DNA from: Janibacter limosus NBRC 16128
GTDB lineage: Bacteria > Actinomycetota > Actinomycetes > Actinomycetales > Dermatophilaceae
DNA: 64,000 nucleotides
NCBI RefSeq assembly: GCF_001570985.1
Contig: NZ_BCSS01000001.1
Coordinates: 114,061 to 178,060, forward strand
Reading direction: 5' to 3'
The notes below the pieces were generated by a model. It was not told the DNA's origin and did no database searches. It saw nothing but the letters and a program-made list of their open reading frames with translations. Shown piece after piece: positions 28,477-35,872 of this stretch (the first letter of the stretch is position 1; each line of letters begins with the position of its first letter). The translations under genes were made by a program, and so were the position numbers.

Positions 28477-28563
28477 GTCGTGGGAGGCGAGTGCGGCATC
28501 GCCCGCAGGTCGTGAACCCACCCACGACTTTGGGAGGGGGTCGCTCCCCCAGGGCACGACCTG
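28477..28563. promoter_or_regulatory. Divergent control region with four GTCGTG half-sites
   Basis: The 142-nt gap between the ABC operon and the sensor kinase has GTCGTG at 28477 and 28509 and its complement CACGAC at 28523 and 28555. The outer pair 28506-28514 and 28555-28563 forms a perfect 9-bp inverted repeat (CAGGTCGTG/CACGACCTG). It looks like a binding array for the adjacent response regulator; this is inference. Confidence 0.5.
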
Positions 28564-28593
28564 TGGCGGATACCGGTTCCTTCCCCCGCCACC

Positions 28594-28599
28594 TACGGT
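28594..28599 (+). promoter_or_regulatory. -10 box TACGGT of the sensor kinase (leaderless start)
   Basis: TACGGT followed by GGGGGC and the GTG at 28606. The 6-nt distance implies a transcript starting at the initiation codon. The G-run could alternatively act as a weak ribosome site on a longer message. Confidence 0.4.
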
Positions 28600-28605
28600 G
28601 GGGGC

Positions 28606-29814
28606 GTGACCTCCACCCCAGCTCTCGACGAGCGGCTCCCGGACCGTCTGACGTGGTGGGACACCACGTGGCGGCTCGGCGTGGCCCTCCTGCTGGGCCT
28701 GGTGTTCTGGACCTTCACCGCGGCGCTCCTCTTCCCCGACCCCGACAATGAGCCCGAGACCTTGCGTGGTCTCTGGCTCATCCTCGTCGACCCGCTCCTG
28801 GGGCTGATCGCCACAGGGGGCCTGCTGCTCCGCCGACGGTGGCCCGTCACCATCACGGCTGTCATGACGGTGATGACCGCTCTCTCGACGGTGGCCGCCG
28901 GCGCGCAGACCATCGCCCTGGCGTCACTGGCCACGCGTCAGCGCTGGCGCGAGTTCCTCCCGGTGGGCGGGCTCACCGTGGCGGCCGGCCTCTTCTCCGC
29001 GCGCATCATCTACCCGGAACCCGGGCCCGGCTCGCTGCCGGTCTGGGTCGAGGCCCTGGTCAACGTGCTCGTCGTGGGCGTCATCGTCGCCGTCGGGTAC
29101 TCCATCGGCTCGCGCCGTGCCCTCGTGCGTTCCTGGGTGGAGCGGGCCCAGACGGCTGAGTCGGAGCAGCGCGCCCGGGTGGCCCAGGCACAGACGGCCG
29201 AACGCAGCCGCATCGCCCGGGAGATGCACGATGTCCTCGCCCACCGCATCTCGCTGGTGACCATGCACTCCGGTCTCCTCAGCTATCGACAGGACCTCCC
29301 AGAGGACGAGCGCCGAGCGGCCATCACGGCGATCGACACCAATGCCCGGGCGGCCCTGACGGACCTGCGTGAGGTGCTCGGAGTCCTGCGCGAGGACGCG
29401 GAGGGCTCCCCCCTTCGCCCGCAGAGCACTCTCGCCGACCTGCCGGAGCTGCTCGACGACGCCCGGTCCGCGGGCACCCGGGTCAGCCTCACCGAGGGTG
29501 GGCCCGACCTGACGACGCTCCCTGAGACGACGAGCCGGACGGCCTATCGCGTCATCCAGGAGGGCCTGACCAATGCCCGCAAGCATGCACCGGGCGCCAT
29601 GGTGTCCATCCACCTCGCCGGCCGGTCCGGTGGCGAGCTGGAGGTGTCGGTCACCAACCCGCGCTCCCTGCACCGAGATGCGCGCCCCGTCCCCGGTGCG
29701 GGGGTCGGGCTGCTCGGTCTCTCCGAGCGCGTGACCCTGGCAGGTGGGCGGATGGAGCACGGATGGCGTGAGGACCACCACCGGCTGGTGGTGTGGCTAC
29801 CGTGGGCCTCGTGA
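28606..29814 (+). CDS. Two-component sensor histidine kinase (NarL/DesK-type, HisKA_3)
   Basis: 402-aa membrane kinase. The N-terminal half has about five transmembrane segments with almost no extracellular loop, followed by a short coiled segment and the HisKA_3 dimerisation box ERSRIAREMHDVLAHRISLV with phospho-acceptor His208. The HATPase domain follows (N-box VIQEGLTNARKHAPG; GAGVGLLGLSERV). This intramembrane-sensing layout is typical of kinases that monitor the membrane or work with an adjacent ABC exporter. GTG start; the stop overlaps the regulator's GTG (GTGA). Confidence 0.9.
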   Translation: MTSTPALDERLPDRLTWWDTTWRLGVALLLGLVFWTFTAALLFPDPDNEPETLRGLWLILVDPLLGLIATGGLLLRRRWPVTITAVMTVMTALSTVAAGAQTIALASLATRQRWREFLPVGGLTVAAGLFSARIIYPEPGPGSLPVWVEALVNVLVVGVIVAVGYSIGSRRALVRSWVERAQTAESEQRARVAQAQTAERSRIAREMHDVLAHRISLVTMHSGLLSYRQDLPEDERRAAITAIDTNARAALTDLREVLGVLREDAEGSPLRPQSTLADLPELLDDARSAGTRVSLTEGGPDLTTLPETTSRTAYRVIQEGLTNARKHAPGAMVSIHLAGRSGGELEVSVTNPRSLHRDARPVPGAGVGLLGLSERVTLAGGRMEHGWREDHHRLVVWLPWAS

Positions 29815-30500
29815 GCACCCCGAGCAGCGACCCGATCTCCGTCGTCCTCGTCGATGATGATCCGATGGTGCGCACCGCGCTGTCGATGATCCTCGGGGGT
29901 GCACCCGAGATCACCGTCGTCGCGCAGGCGCACGATGGTCGAGCAGGCCTGGCGGTCATCGCCGAGCACTCCCCCGATGTCGTCCTCATGGACATCCGGA
30001 TGCCGCGGATGGACGGGCTGGCCGCCACCGACGCGCTGGTCCGCAGCGGGTCGTCGAGCAAGGTCATCATCCTCACGACCTTCGACGCCGACGACGATGT
30101 GATGCGGGCACTGCAGCACGGCGCAGACGGATTCCTGCTCAAGGACACTCCTCCGGACCGCCTGGTCGAGGCGGTCCGTCTCGTGGCGGCCGGGCAGTCG
30201 ATCCTCTCCCCGGGCGTCACCGCGTCGGTGCTCAGCTCCGTGCGAGCGAGCGGAGGCTCCGGTTCAGGCACATCGCGCGATGATGCCCGGGCCAAGCTGG
30301 CCGCGCTCACCGATCGAGAGCTGGAGGTCGCGCGAGCCGTCGGCTCGGGCCTGTCCAACGCGGACATCTCCCGCCAGCTCTTCCTCAGCGTCGCGACGGT
30401 CAAGGCGCACGTCGGGCGCATCCTCGACAAGCTGGGCGCGGACAACCGGGTGCAGGTGGCGATCACCGTGCACGAGGCCGAGCTGGACGCTCCTGCCTGA
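29811..30500 (+). CDS. Two-component response regulator, NarL/FixJ family
   Basis: 229 aa. The receiver domain has the acidic pocket VVLVDDDP and phospho-acceptor Asp61 in VVLMDIRMPRMDG, plus the ILTTF Thr and LLKDTPP Lys switch residues. A Gly/Ser linker leads to a LuxR-type helix-turn-helix (LTDRELEVARAVGSGLSNAD through ATVKAHVGRILDKLG). I use GTG 29811, which overlaps the kinase stop; GTGs at 29793 and 29802 are in frame too. Probable targets are the GTCGTG repeats at 28477-28563. Confidence 0.9.
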   Translation: MSTPSSDPISVVLVDDDPMVRTALSMILGGAPEITVVAQAHDGRAGLAVIAEHSPDVVLMDIRMPRMDGLAATDALVRSGSSSKVIILTTFDADDDVMRALQHGADGFLLKDTPPDRLVEAVRLVAAGQSILSPGVTASVLSSVRASGGSGSGTSRDDARAKLAALTDRELEVARAVGSGLSNADISRQLFLSVATVKAHVGRILDKLGADNRVQVAITVHEAELDAPA

Positions 30501-30508
30501 ACCCGCGG

Positions 30509-30542
30509 TCAGGCCAGGGCGGCGATCAGGCCAGGGCGGCGT
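30509..30542. repeat. 17-bp tandem duplication at the aroB 3' end
   Basis: TCAGGCCAGGGCGGCG(A/T) occurs twice head to tail (30509-30525, 30526-30542), 16 of 17 bases identical. The right copy contains the last aroB codons and stop; the left copy is the duplicate in the gap to the response regulator. Confidence 0.85.
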
Positions 30543-31608
30543 AGGCCTCGCGGAGCAGCGACTCGTCGGGGCCCTCGAGCCGAGCGGGCTCGGCGAGCCC
30601 GTCGAGGACGACGAAGCGCAGGGTCGCCCCGCGGGTCTTCTTGTCCCGGCGCAGCGCGACCAGCAGCTCGTCGAAGCTCGCGGCCGAGTAGGTCGTCGGC
30701 AGACCGAGCAGGCCGAGCACGTAGCGGTGACGCTCGAGCAGGTCGGCATCGATCCGACCGGTCCGGTGAGCGATCTCGGCGGCGTAGACCATGCCGATCG
30801 ACACGGCCTCGCCATGCCGCATCCGGTAGTGCTCGTGGTGCTCGATGGCGTGCCCGAGCGTGTGGCCGTAGTTGAGGATCTCGCGCAGGTGCGACTCCCG
30901 CAGGTCCGCAGCGACCACCGAGGCCTTGATCGCGATCTTGCGCTCGATGACCTCCCGCAGGGCCGAGGACCCGGGGTCCTGGACGGCGGACTCGTGCACC
31001 TCGACGATCTCGAGGATGCGCGGATCGGCGATGAAGCCACCCTTGACGACCTCGGCCAGCCCCGCAGACAGGTCTGCCGGCGGCAGCGTGCTCAGGTGGT
31101 CCAGGTCGCACAGGACGGCGGCCGGGGTGTGGAAGGCTCCGACGAGGTTCTTGCCCTCGGCCGTGTTGATCCCGGTCTTGCCACCCACGGCGGCATCGAC
31201 CATGCCGAGCACGGTCGTCGGCACGTGGACGACGGCCACTCCGCGCAACCATGCCGCAGCGGCCCAGCCGCCCAGGTCGGTGACGCTGCCACCGCCGACG
31301 GCGACCACGGCATCGCTGCGGGTGAACCCGGCCTGCCCCATGGTCGCCCACAGCCCGGCGGCGACGGTGACGGTCTTGGCTGCCTCGGCGTCCGGGACCG
31401 GGGCGACGTGGACCTCGAGGCCCGCATCACGCAGTGCCGTGACCACCGGGGCCGCGAGAGAGGCCAGGGGCTCGCCGTGGACGACGAGGACCCGGGCCAC
31501 GCCTGCTGGCAGCACCTCGGCCACGCGGGCGGAGACCCCGTGACCGACGAGCACGTCGTAGTCCTCCCCGACAGGGATGGTCGTCACATCGTTGGTCACG
31601 CCGCTCAT
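30526..31608 (-). CDS. aroB: 3-dehydroquinate synthase
   Basis: Second shikimate-pathway step, converting DAHP to 3-dehydroquinate with NAD+ and a divalent metal. 360 aa. NAD-binding VAVGGGSVTDLGGWAAA, the PTTVLGMVDAAVGGKTGIN block and the metal ligands in ILNYGHTLGHAIEHHEHY are all present. ATG 31608 overlaps the aroK stop (ATGA). The gene ends inside a short tandem duplication. In many actinobacteria efp lies just downstream; here a 6.6-kb block separates them. Confidence 0.96.
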   Translation of the reverse strand: MSGVTNDVTTIPVGEDYDVLVGHGVSARVAEVLPAGVARVLVVHGEPLASLAAPVVTALRDAGLEVHVAPVPDAEAAKTVTVAAGLWATMGQAGFTRSDAVVAVGGGSVTDLGGWAAAAWLRGVAVVHVPTTVLGMVDAAVGGKTGINTAEGKNLVGAFHTPAAVLCDLDHLSTLPPADLSAGLAEVVKGGFIADPRILEIVEVHESAVQDPGSSALREVIERKIAIKASVVAADLRESHLREILNYGHTLGHAIEHHEHYRMRHGEAVSIGMVYAAEIAHRTGRIDADLLERHRYVLGLLGLPTTYSAASFDELLVALRRDKKTRGATLRFVVLDGLAEPARLEGPDESLLREAYAALA

Positions 31609-32117
31609 GCGTCCTCCAGCCGGGTCAGTGCCTCGGCGACGACCTCGTCGGCCCCGCGCCCTGCGGTGTCCACCCGGTGGGTGGCCAGCGACTCGTAGGT
31701 CGGGCGGCGAGCCTCCATGGTCTTGATCCAGCTCTGTCGCGGGTTGACCGACAGCAGCGGCCGGCTCTTGTCGAAGCCGATCCGCTTGGCGGCGTCAGCG
31801 ATGCCCACGTCGAGGAAGAGCACCGTGTGCCCGACCAGCGCCCGGGTGACGTCAGGGATCATCGGCGCCCCGCCGCCGAGCGCGAGCACGATGCCGTCCT
31901 CCCCCAGCGAGTCGAGCACCGCCTCTCGCTCCGCTGCGCGGAAGTGGTCCTCGCCAGACTCGACGAAGACGTCGGAGATGCTGCGCCCCTCCCGTTCCTC
32001 GACGAGAGCGTCGGTGTCGACGAGGCGTCGGCCGAGGCGCTCGGCCAGCCCTCGGGCGACCGTCGACTTGCCCACTCCGGGAGGTCCGATGACGACGACG
32101 AAGGGAGCCCCGCTCAC
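31605..32117 (-). CDS. aroK: Shikimate kinase
   Basis: Phosphorylates shikimate at O3. 170 aa: P-loop GPPGVGKST (residues 11-19), shikimate-binding [18 protein letters not shown] and the GGGAPM loop, with the lid region [17 protein letters not shown] start at GTG 32117, which overlaps the aroC stop (GTGA) and directly precedes the beta strand FVVVIGPP; an ATG nine bases upstream (32126) is possible. Tightly coupled to aroC and aroB. Confidence 0.95.
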   Translation of the reverse strand: MSGAPFVVVIGPPGVGKSTVARGLAERLGRRLVDTDALVEEREGRSISDVFVESGEDHFRAAEREAVLDSLGEDGIVLALGGGAPMIPDVTRALVGHTVLFLDVGIADAAKRIGFDKSRPLLSVNPRQSWIKTMEARRPTYESLATHRVDTAGRGADEVVAEALTRLEDA

Positions 32118-33343
32118 GCCTCCCACGTCCGCATCAGCTCGGGGATCGACTCGAGGTAGGACCGGTGGTTGCGGGCGGTCTCAGCGACCGAGTCCCCGCC
32201 GAACTTCTCCACGCAGGCCTCGGCCAGCACGAGGGCGACCATCGCCTGCGCGACGACCCCGGCAGCCGGGACCGCGCACACGTCGGACCGCTGGTGGATG
32301 GCCGTCGCCGGGTCGGTGCCGGCCACGTCGATGGTCTCCAGGGCGCGGGGGACGGTGCTGATCGGCTTCATCGCCGCGCGCACGCGCAGCACGTCACCGG
32401 TGCTCATGCCGCCCTCGGTCCCACCGGCACGGCCGGTGCGGCGGTGGATGACGCCCTCGGCGTCACGCTCCATCTCGTCGTGGGCCGCGGACCCGCGGCG
32501 GCGTGCGGTGGTGAAGCCGTCACCGACCTCGACCCCCTTGATCGCCTGGATGCCCATGAGGGCGCCGGCCAGACGCGCATCGAGCCGCCGGTCCCAGTGG
32601 ACGTGGCTGCCCAGCCCCGGCGGCAGGTCATAGGCCAGCACCTCGACGACGCCGCCGAGGGTGTCACCGTCCTTCTTCGCCGCCTCGATCTCGGCGACCA
32701 TCGCGTCGGTACCCTCGCGGGTCATCGCCCGCACGGGGTTGGCATCGAGCGCGTCGACATCATCGGGTGTGGGCAGCGGTCCGTCCGCGGGCGCCTCGCC
32801 CTCACCGATGGCGACGGTGTGCGCGACGAGGCGGATGCCGTAGGCCTGCTCGAGGAAACGCTCGGCGATCTCGCCGAGGGCGACGCGCGCCGCGGTCTCG
32901 CGCGCGGAGGCGCGCTCGAGGATCGGGCGGGCCTCGTCGAAGCCGTACTTCTGCATGCCCACGAGGTCGGCGTGCCCCGGACGCGGGCGGGTCAGCGGAC
33001 GGTTGCGGGCGATCTCCTTGTCAGCACCGATGTCGTCGGCGGCGGCCAGGGCATCGCTCTCGACCGGGTCGGCACCCATGACCGTCTCCCACTTGGGCCA
33101 CTCGGTGTTGCCGATCATGACGGCCAGCGGCGAGCCGAGGGTGCTCCCGTGCCGGACACCGCCGAGGAAGGTCACCTGGTCCTGCTCGAACTTCATCCGG
33201 GCGCCACGGCCGTACCCGAGGCGGCGCCGGGCGAGGGCAGCAGCCACGTCCGAGGTCCTCACCTCGACCCCGGCGGGCAGCCCTTCGAGGGTCGCCACGA
33301 GGGCTTGGCCGTGCGACTCACCAGCGGTCAACCAACGCAACAT
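32114..33343 (-). CDS. aroC: Chorismate synthase
   Basis: Makes chorismate from EPSP, requiring reduced FMN. 409 aa. The three family signatures are visible: [27 protein letters not shown] with the preceding DGFTTARR, and the C-terminal [20 protein letters not shown] 33343 is preceded by TGCGCCC and GAGGAT, a near match to the leaderless promoter geometry seen elsewhere, so it may have its own start site despite following aroE by only 35 nt. Confidence 0.96.
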   Translation of the reverse strand: MLRWLTAGESHGQALVATLEGLPAGVEVRTSDVAAALARRRLGYGRGARMKFEQDQVTFLGGVRHGSTLGSPLAVMIGNTEWPKWETVMGADPVESDALAAADDIGADKEIARNRPLTRPRPGHADLVGMQKYGFDEARPILERASARETAARVALGEIAERFLEQAYGIRLVAHTVAIGEGEAPADGPLPTPDDVDALDANPVRAMTREGTDAMVAEIEAAKKDGDTLGGVVEVLAYDLPPGLGSHVHWDRRLDARLAGALMGIQAIKGVEVGDGFTTARRRGSAAHDEMERDAEGVIHRRTGRAGGTEGGMSTGDVLRVRAAMKPISTVPRALETIDVAGTDPATAIHQRSDVCAVPAAGVVAQAMVALVLAEACVEKFGGDSVAETARNHRSYLESIPELMRTWEA

Positions 33344-33378
33344 GGGCGCAATCCTCGCACTTCGATCGTGGGGCGCCG

Positions 33379-34200
33379 TCAGGCGTCCGGGGTGTGGCCG
33401 AGCGCCGCGCGCCCTGCCGCCTGCATCGCCTCGACCGGCGCGGGCGTCCCGGTGAACAGCTCGAACTGCCGCGCGGCCTGGTGGACGAGCATCTCGAGCC
33501 CGGAGACGATCGTCGCGCCGTGCTCGCGCGCGGCCCTCGCCAGCGGCGTCGGCCAGTCCGCATAGACGACATCGAGGAGGGTCACCCCGTCGAGGGCTCC
33601 GGTCAGGTGCCCGGCTGCCGCTGCGTTGGCCGGTCCTCCCGGCACGGTGGAGACGATCGCCGCGTCGCCCGTTAGGGACCAGTCGGCCAGGGGCACGATC
33701 CGCAGGTCGACATCAGCGACATCGCGCAGCTCTTCGGCTCGCTCCGGCGTGCGGGCGGCGACCGTGATGCGCGTGGCTCCGAGCCCCACGAGGCCGAGCA
33801 GGGCGGAGCGTGCCGTGGCTCCTGACCCGACGATCGTCGCCGACGCGATGTCCGTGGCGCCCGCATCCGCCAGCGCCCGAGTCACCCCGTGCACGTCGGT
33901 GTTGTCCCCGCGCCAGCCGGCATCGGTGCGCACGAGCGTGTTGATCGCCCCCGCTCGGTGCGCGAGGTCACTCACCTCGTCGGCCACGTCGAAGGCCGTG
34001 ACCTTGAGCGGCATCGTCAGGCTGAGCCCGCGCCAGGTCCCGTCCAGCCCCGCGACGAAGGGGGCGAGTCCCCCTTCGTCGATCTCGTGAGCGGTGTAGC
34101 CCCAGTCCGCGAGACCCGCTGCCGCGTAGCCGGCGCGGTGGAGCGTCGGAGACAGCGAGTGGGCGATCGGTGAGCCGAGGACGCCGGCGCGCGAGGCCAC
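33379..34200 (-). CDS. aroE: Shikimate 5-dehydrogenase
   Basis: Reduces 3-dehydroshikimate to shikimate with NADPH. 273 aa from GTG 34200, where homology begins ([17 protein letters not shown]); ATG 34248 would overlap mltG by 44 nt. Catalytic Lys in [12 protein letters not shown], Asp in GDNTDVHGV and the nucleotide loop [14 protein letters not shown] are present. The coding sequence contains a perfect 12-bp inverted repeat (34053-34081) where it encodes [12 protein letters not shown]. Together with aroC, aroK and aroB it covers four of the seven shikimate steps. Confidence 0.93.
   Translation of the reverse strand: MASRAGVLGSPIAHSLSPTLHRAGYAAAGLADWGYTAHEIDEGGLAPFVAGLDGTWRGLSLTMPLKVTAFDVADEVSDLAHRAGAINTLVRTDAGWRGDNTDVHGVTRALADAGATDIASATIVGSGATARSALLGLVGLGATRITVAARTPERAEELRDVADVDLRIVPLADWSLTGDAAIVSTVPGGPANAAAAGHLTGALDGVTLLDVVYADWPTPLARAAREHGATIVSGLEMLVHQAARQFELFTGTPAPVEAMQAAGRAALGHTPDA
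34053..34081. repeat. Perfect 12-bp inverted repeat inside aroE
   Basis: CGACGAAGGGGG (34053-34064), 5-nt spacer CGAGT, CCCCCTTCGTCG (34070-34081). The arms contain two head-to-head copies of the 9-mer CGAAGGGGG that is over-represented across the window. It could fold as a stable hairpin on either strand. Confidence 0.75.
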
Positions 34201-34204
34201 GACG

Positions 34205-35350
34205 TCAGTTCTCGCAGCTACCGGTGTTGCGGCAGAACTCGTCGACATTGCGCTGGTGCTCGGACTCGTCGGCGGTGAACCTCGTCTCGCCCGTGTCCGG
34301 GTCGACGGTGACGAAGAAGAGCCAGTCGCCGTCGTCAGGGTTGCCCGCAGCCTCGATGGCCTTGGCGCCGGGGTTGTTGATCGGACCGGGAGGCAGGCCC
34401 TTGTTCTTGTAGGTGTTGTACGGGTTCTCGGTGTCGCGTTCCTTGTCAGAGGTCGTGATCGTCCCCCGCTTCTGCAGCATGTAGTGGATCGTCGAGTCCA
34501 TCTGGAGCATCCCGACGGTGGGGCCGGTGACGTCCTCGAGCCGGTTCTCGATCACGCGAGCGACCTTTCCGCGGTCAGCCGCCCCGGACTCGCCCTCGAC
34601 GATGGAGGACACGATGAGCGTGCGCTCCCAGTCCTTCTTGGCGACACCGGCCTCGGTGAGGTGGTCAGTCGTCAGGGCGATCATCGCGTTCAGCTGCGCG
34701 ACGGCGCTGGTGCCCTCGTCGAACTCGTAGGTCGAGGGGAAGAGCCACCCCTCGACGTCACCGCCGGCCTGCTCGGGCAGCTTGAGCTTGGCGGACTTCT
34801 CCGCCTTCTCGTACTCGGCGACGGGGGTGCCAGTGCCCTCGGAGAGCCTCGTGTAGATCTCCGAGCGCCACAGTCCCTCGGGGATCGTGATGCCCTTGGC
34901 CACCCGGTTGGCCGGGTCGAGGAGGCGGTCGAAGGCGTCGGAGGCCTTCATCTCCTTGAGCATGGCGTAGGTGCCCGGCTGGATCGAGGCAGCCTTGTCC
35001 GGCTGCGCGGTCGCGACCTGGGTGAAGCTGCTCGTCGACTTCACGACGCCAGCCTCCACGAGGGTCTCGCCGATCTCGGAGCCGGCCATCCCGGACGTGA
35101 CCGCGACCTCGACCGAGCCGTGGCCCGGCCCGTCGAAGTCCTTCGCCTCGGAGGAGCCCGGCAGGAGGGAGCGAAGGGAGCCGAAGGCGAAGAAGACCGC
35201 GACCAGCACGACGGCTGCGGCCAGGAGCATCGCCAGACAACCGACCCCGCCACGTCGAGACGTCCGCGTCTCCTTGGCCCGTCGATGACGACGGGTGTGC
35301 CGTGCGTCTGCCGGCTCCTCGTCGAAGATGTCCTCGTGCAGCTCGCTCAT
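34205..35350 (-). CDS. mltG: Endolytic murein transglycosylase MltG
   Basis: Membrane-anchored lytic transglycosylase thought to terminate nascent glycan strands. 381 aa: a basic cytoplasmic N-terminus (RHTRRHRRAKETRTSRRG region), one transmembrane helix (CLAMLLAAAVVLVAVFFAFG, about residues 37-57), a LysM-like segment, and the YceG catalytic domain with Glu in IVSSIVEGESG and the block GMLQMDSTIHYMLQ ... NPYNTYKNKGLPPGPINNPG. ATG 35350 overlaps the ruvX stop. ruvX-mltG-aroE order is conserved in actinobacteria. Confidence 0.95.
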   Translation of the reverse strand: MSELHEDIFDEEPADARHTRRHRRAKETRTSRRGGVGCLAMLLAAAVVLVAVFFAFGSLRSLLPGSSEAKDFDGPGHGSVEVAVTSGMAGSEIGETLVEAGVVKSTSSFTQVATAQPDKAASIQPGTYAMLKEMKASDAFDRLLDPANRVAKGITIPEGLWRSEIYTRLSEGTGTPVAEYEKAEKSAKLKLPEQAGGDVEGWLFPSTYEFDEGTSAVAQLNAMIALTTDHLTEAGVAKKDWERTLIVSSIVEGESGAADRGKVARVIENRLEDVTGPTVGMLQMDSTIHYMLQKRGTITTSDKERDTENPYNTYKNKGLPPGPINNPGAKAIEAAGNPDDGDWLFFVTVDPDTGETRFTADESEHQRNVDEFCRNTGSCEN

Positions 35351-35859
35351 GCGTCCTTGCCCTTCAGCGGTGTGCGTCGGCGCGGCCGACCGACCCGTTC
35401 GCCGGGGGGTCTACCGGTTGCGCGTTCCGTGTCCAGCGCAGTCTGCAGGATGAGGACGGCTGCTGCCTGATCAACGACCTGCCGATGGCGGCGCCCGTCC
35501 AGTCCGCTCTCCCGCAGGCCACGATGAGCATCCACCGTGGTGAGCCTCTCGTCCACGAGCCGGATCGGCGTGTTGCCGATCGGTGCCTCGGCGAGGACCG
35601 ACCGCAGGCGCTTGGCCCACGATCTCGCCTTGTCCGCGGCCGGCCCCTCGCTCCCGTCGAGGGAGCGCGGCAGGCCGATCACGAACTCCATGGCGCCCAG
35701 CTCCGTGGCGATCTGCACGACCCGGTCGACGTCACTGTCGTGCTCGAGGTCACGGGGCACCGTCTCGACCGGCGTCGCGAGGAGGCCCGAGGGGTCGCTC
35801 GACGCGACCCCGACCCGGGCATCCCCCACGTCGACACCGATCCGCACTCCGTGGCGCAT
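35347..35859 (-). CDS. ruvX: Putative Holliday junction resolvase / pre-16S rRNA nuclease YqgF
   Basis: RNase H-fold nuclease implicated in 16S rRNA 5'-end maturation. 170 aa: first catalytic Asp in RIGVDVGDARVGVASSDP, then FVIGLPRSLDGSEGP and the acidic LVDERLTTVDAHRGL, with final Asp in VVDQAAAVLILQ. ATG 35859 lies 13 nt past the alaS stop; an in-frame GTG at 35880 would overlap alaS. The Arg/Pro-rich C-terminus extends beyond the fold. Confidence 0.92.
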   Translation of the reverse strand: MRHGVRIGVDVGDARVGVASSDPSGLLATPVETVPRDLEHDSDVDRVVQIATELGAMEFVIGLPRSLDGSEGPAADKARSWAKRLRSVLAEAPIGNTPIRLVDERLTTVDAHRGLRESGLDGRRHRQVVDQAAAVLILQTALDTERATGRPPGERVGRPRRRTPLKGKDA

Positions 35860-35872
35860 GACGTCGACCGCC

